A DNA stretch of 23,203 nucleotides from JABAAI01 sp965242745 (GTDB lineage: Bacteria > Spirochaetota > Leptospiria > Leptospirales > Leptonemataceae): positions 1 to 23,203 of the forward strand of contig CBDETG010000043.1 in NCBI GenBank assembly GCA_965242745.1, given 5' to 3'. A program made the translations under genes and the position numbers. The notes under the pieces are model-generated. The model had not been told where the DNA came from. It saw only the letters and a program-made list of their open reading frames with translations, and ran no database searches. Shown here one piece after another: positions 21,580-23,203 of the stretch; positions within the stretch are counted from its first letter, which is position 1, and each line of letters opens with the position of its first letter.

Positions 21580-23013
21580 ATGGCAAAAGCAAACTGGGCG
21601 AGGCGTACTATCTGGACGGGAGACAACCTGCCCATCATGCGCGGCATGAACTCAGAATCGGTGGATCTCATCTACCTCGACCCGCCCTTCAATTCTAAGA
21701 CAGACTACGCAGCGCCGATTGGCAGCGCAGCAGCAGGGGCCGAATTCAAGGACACCTGGACGCTCTCTGATGTGGATGTGGCTTGGGTCGATTTAATCGA
21801 AGCCAAGCACCCGAAGCTCAATCGCGTGATACAAGCTGCGATGACAAATAGCGACAAGTCCTACCTGATATACATGGCAGCTCGGCTGATCGAAATGAAG
21901 CGTCTGCTTAAGCCCACGGGCTCCATCTACCTGCACTGCGATCCTACGATGAGTCACTATCTCAAGCTGCTGATGGATGCGGTGTTTGGGCTTCGGTTTT
22001 TTCAAGCAGCAATCACGTGGCAGCGAACTAGCGCGCACAACGATAAGGTTTTTGGATCAGTCACTGACAACATTTTGTTTTACGGCCCGTCACCACGAGA
22101 CTCTCAAGACAATCGAATACCTTTAAATCCTGACTATGTCAAAAAACACTATCGACATAAAGACGAAAGGGGCCTATGGCGATCTCATGATTTAACAGGA
22201 CCAAAGACAAGCCGTGGTGAGGCAGGCAAACCGTGGCGCGGTTATGACCCAGCAGACTATGGTGGGCGGTGTTGGAGTGTGCCAAAAACAGGTGAGTATG
22301 CAGAGTACATTGAAAGCTATCTTGCGCCTGGGTACGCGCATGTTTCGGGAATACACGAAAGATTGGACTTTCTAAACGATCATAAGCTTATTCTCTTGCC
22401 TTCAAAAAAAGGCGGTTTCCCAAGCCTAAAGAGATATTTAATTCCGGGTCAAGGGCAAAAACCTACGAACTTATTTACGGACATACCACCACTGAGTAAA
22501 TCCTCTAAAGAACGCACTGGCTATCCCACCCAAAAGCCCCTTGCCCTGCTTGAACGGATCATCAAAGCCAGCAGCAACGAGGGCGATGTGGTCTTTGACC
22601 CCTTTTGTGGCTGCGCCACTTCGCTGGTCGCCGCCGACCGGCTGCAGCGCCACTGGATCGGTATCGATATCAGCGAGCTTGCGGTCAAATTGGTTGAGAA
22701 ACGAATCAAAGACGACCAAGGGCTGTTCCAGGACATCACCGCTCGAAGCGACGTCCCCCAGCGCAGCGATCTGGGCAAGCCAGCTCTCTACAACTGCCTC
22801 GAGAACCGCAAGCTCCTGTACGGAGAGCAAGGGGGGCATTGCAATGGCTGTAATACGCATTTCCAGACGCAGCATCTCACTGTCGACCACATCATTGCGC
22901 GATCGAAAGGCGGCGCCGATCACCTCGAGAACCTGCAGCTGCTCTGCAGCCACTGCAATTCCGTCAAAGGCAATCGCGGTCAGGAATATCTGCTTGCAAA
23001 ACTACAACTCTAG
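21580..23013 (+). CDS. Beta-class DNA methyltransferase fused to an HNH nuclease domain
   Basis: 477 residues, homologous to the 18419-19714 protein over its first 400 or so. Motif IV D-P-P-F is at 34-37, and the shared S-I-Y-L-H-C-D-P-T-M-S-H-Y-L-K segment is near 115-129. T-G-Y-P-T-Q-K-P precedes motif I D-P-F-C-G-C-A-T at 340-347. The middle region (about 145-305) is longer than in the first protein and unlike it, and is probably the target recognition part. After the linker V-P-Q-R-S-D-L-G (392-399) comes an HNH domain: Cys421 and Cys424, V-D-H-I with Asp436/His437, N-L-Q-L-L-C with Asn451, then Cys456, Cys459 and Asn460. Both activities look intact. The gene begins 44 bases after mqnC with no ribosome binding site; an in-frame stop just upstream rules out a longer start. 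The two ends look GC-richer than the middle. Confidence 0.9.
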   Translation: MAKANWARRTIWTGDNLPIMRGMNSESVDLIYLDPPFNSKTDYAAPIGSAAAGAEFKDTWTLSDVDVAWVDLIEAKHPKLNRVIQAAMTNSDKSYLIYMAARLIEMKRLLKPTGSIYLHCDPTMSHYLKLLMDAVFGLRFFQAAITWQRTSAHNDKVFGSVTDNILFYGPSPRDSQDNRIPLNPDYVKKHYRHKDERGLWRSHDLTGPKTSRGEAGKPWRGYDPADYGGRCWSVPKTGEYAEYIESYLAPGYAHVSGIHERLDFLNDHKLILLPSKKGGFPSLKRYLIPGQGQKPTNLFTDIPPLSKSSKERTGYPTQKPLALLERIIKASSNEGDVVFDPFCGCATSLVAADRLQRHWIGIDISELAVKLVEKRIKDDQGLFQDITARSDVPQRSDLGKPALYNCLENRKLLYGEQGGHCNGCNTHFQTQHLTVDHIIARSKGGADHLENLQLLCSHCNSVKGNRGQEYLLAKLQL

Positions 23014-23031
23014 ACGCGCATCTTTTTGCAG

Positions 23032-23203
23032 CTATGGAATGATGCTTTGCGCAGGAAAAACAAGGAGCGCGTCCGGGGGAAATAAGTAACGTTGGGAATA
23101 GGCGGCGGGGGGCGTTGTAATAAGCGGCGCTTGTGATCGGGGGCCTTGGGGTGATGACAGCGGCGCCCGGGTAGTAAGCAGCGTTGGTGTAGTAGGCGGC
23201 GTT
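23032..23203 (-). CDS. Possible 3' end of a repeat-rich gene, partial
   Basis: Reading leftward from the window edge, the minus strand encodes six-residue units of 18 bases: N-A-A-Y-Y-T, N-A-A-Y-Y-P, G-A-A-V-I-T, P-R-P-P-I-T, S-A-A-Y-Y-N. At a run of six C (plus-strand G at 23107-23112) this frame loses the pattern. Shifting by one base restores A-A-Y-S-Q and leads to a TAG at 23032-23034. Either the gene is frameshifted in that run or the pattern is a chance repeat. No family is recognised. The window cuts off the rest. Confidence 0.3.
   Translation of the reverse strand, partial: TPPTTPTLLTTRAPLSSPQGPRSQAPLITTPPAAYSQRYLFPPDALLVFPAQSIIP

Noticed and set aside
18419..23013. Type III restriction system (mod with res)
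   Set aside because: No DEAD-box restriction subunit is found in the window, and each methyltransferase already carries its own nuclease domain.

Overview
The window reads as chromosome of a diderm (outer-membrane) bacterium of roughly mid-40s to 50% GC by eye. It carries a phosphate-porin-type beta-barrel, a second small outer-membrane barrel protein, a TonB-type energy transducer, lipoprotein-like genes, a GldF/GldG/DUF4340 ABC module and a radical SAM enzyme of the futalosine (menaquinone) pathway. This mix would fit a spirochaete, perhaps of the Leptospirales type, but that placement is inference; no rRNA or tRNA gene is present to settle it.

Layout, left to right. (1) 73-693: a hypothetical lipoprotein-like gene, then about 1 kb without an intact gene. 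That kilobase holds a possible small inverted-repeat element (822-1325), the tail of a lost gene (1357-1509) and one copy of a duplicated segment whose second copy overlaps the porin 3' end. (2) 1737-9849, all on the minus strand: ligA, polA (4-base start/stop overlap), trpE and the porin. (3) 10234-11046: a plus-strand outer-membrane barrel gene. (4) 11198-12204: a small accessory island of three minus-strand genes with strong ribosome binding sites and uneven base composition. (5) 12597-18251, all minus: an ABC ATPase, its permease, GldG-like and DUF4340-like proteins, then a TonB-like protein after a hairpin. (6) 18419-23013: two homologous beta-class DNA methyltransferase genes surrounding a lone receiver protein (minus strand) and an mqnC-like gene. 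The right edge may hold the end of a repeat-rich minus-strand gene.

The most interesting content is region 6. The two methyltransferases share the same catalytic core and the same short linker, P-[KQ]-R-[TS]-D-[AL]-G. One ends in a GIY-YIG (T5orf172/MUG113-like) nuclease domain and the other in an HNH domain. The pair looks like single-chain modification plus cleavage proteins with exchangeable nuclease modules and exchangeable central recognition regions. No separate restriction endonuclease gene lies beside either one. The first gene is bracketed by imperfect direct repeats of about 35-45 bp, which suggests it arrived as a unit.

The housekeeping part is more ordinary. LigA and PolA act together in Okazaki fragment maturation and excision repair and appear translationally coupled. 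TrpE follows with no sign of a Trp attenuator. The ABC/GldG/DUF4340 set forms a tight operon of envelope function that is not understood outside gliding bacteria.
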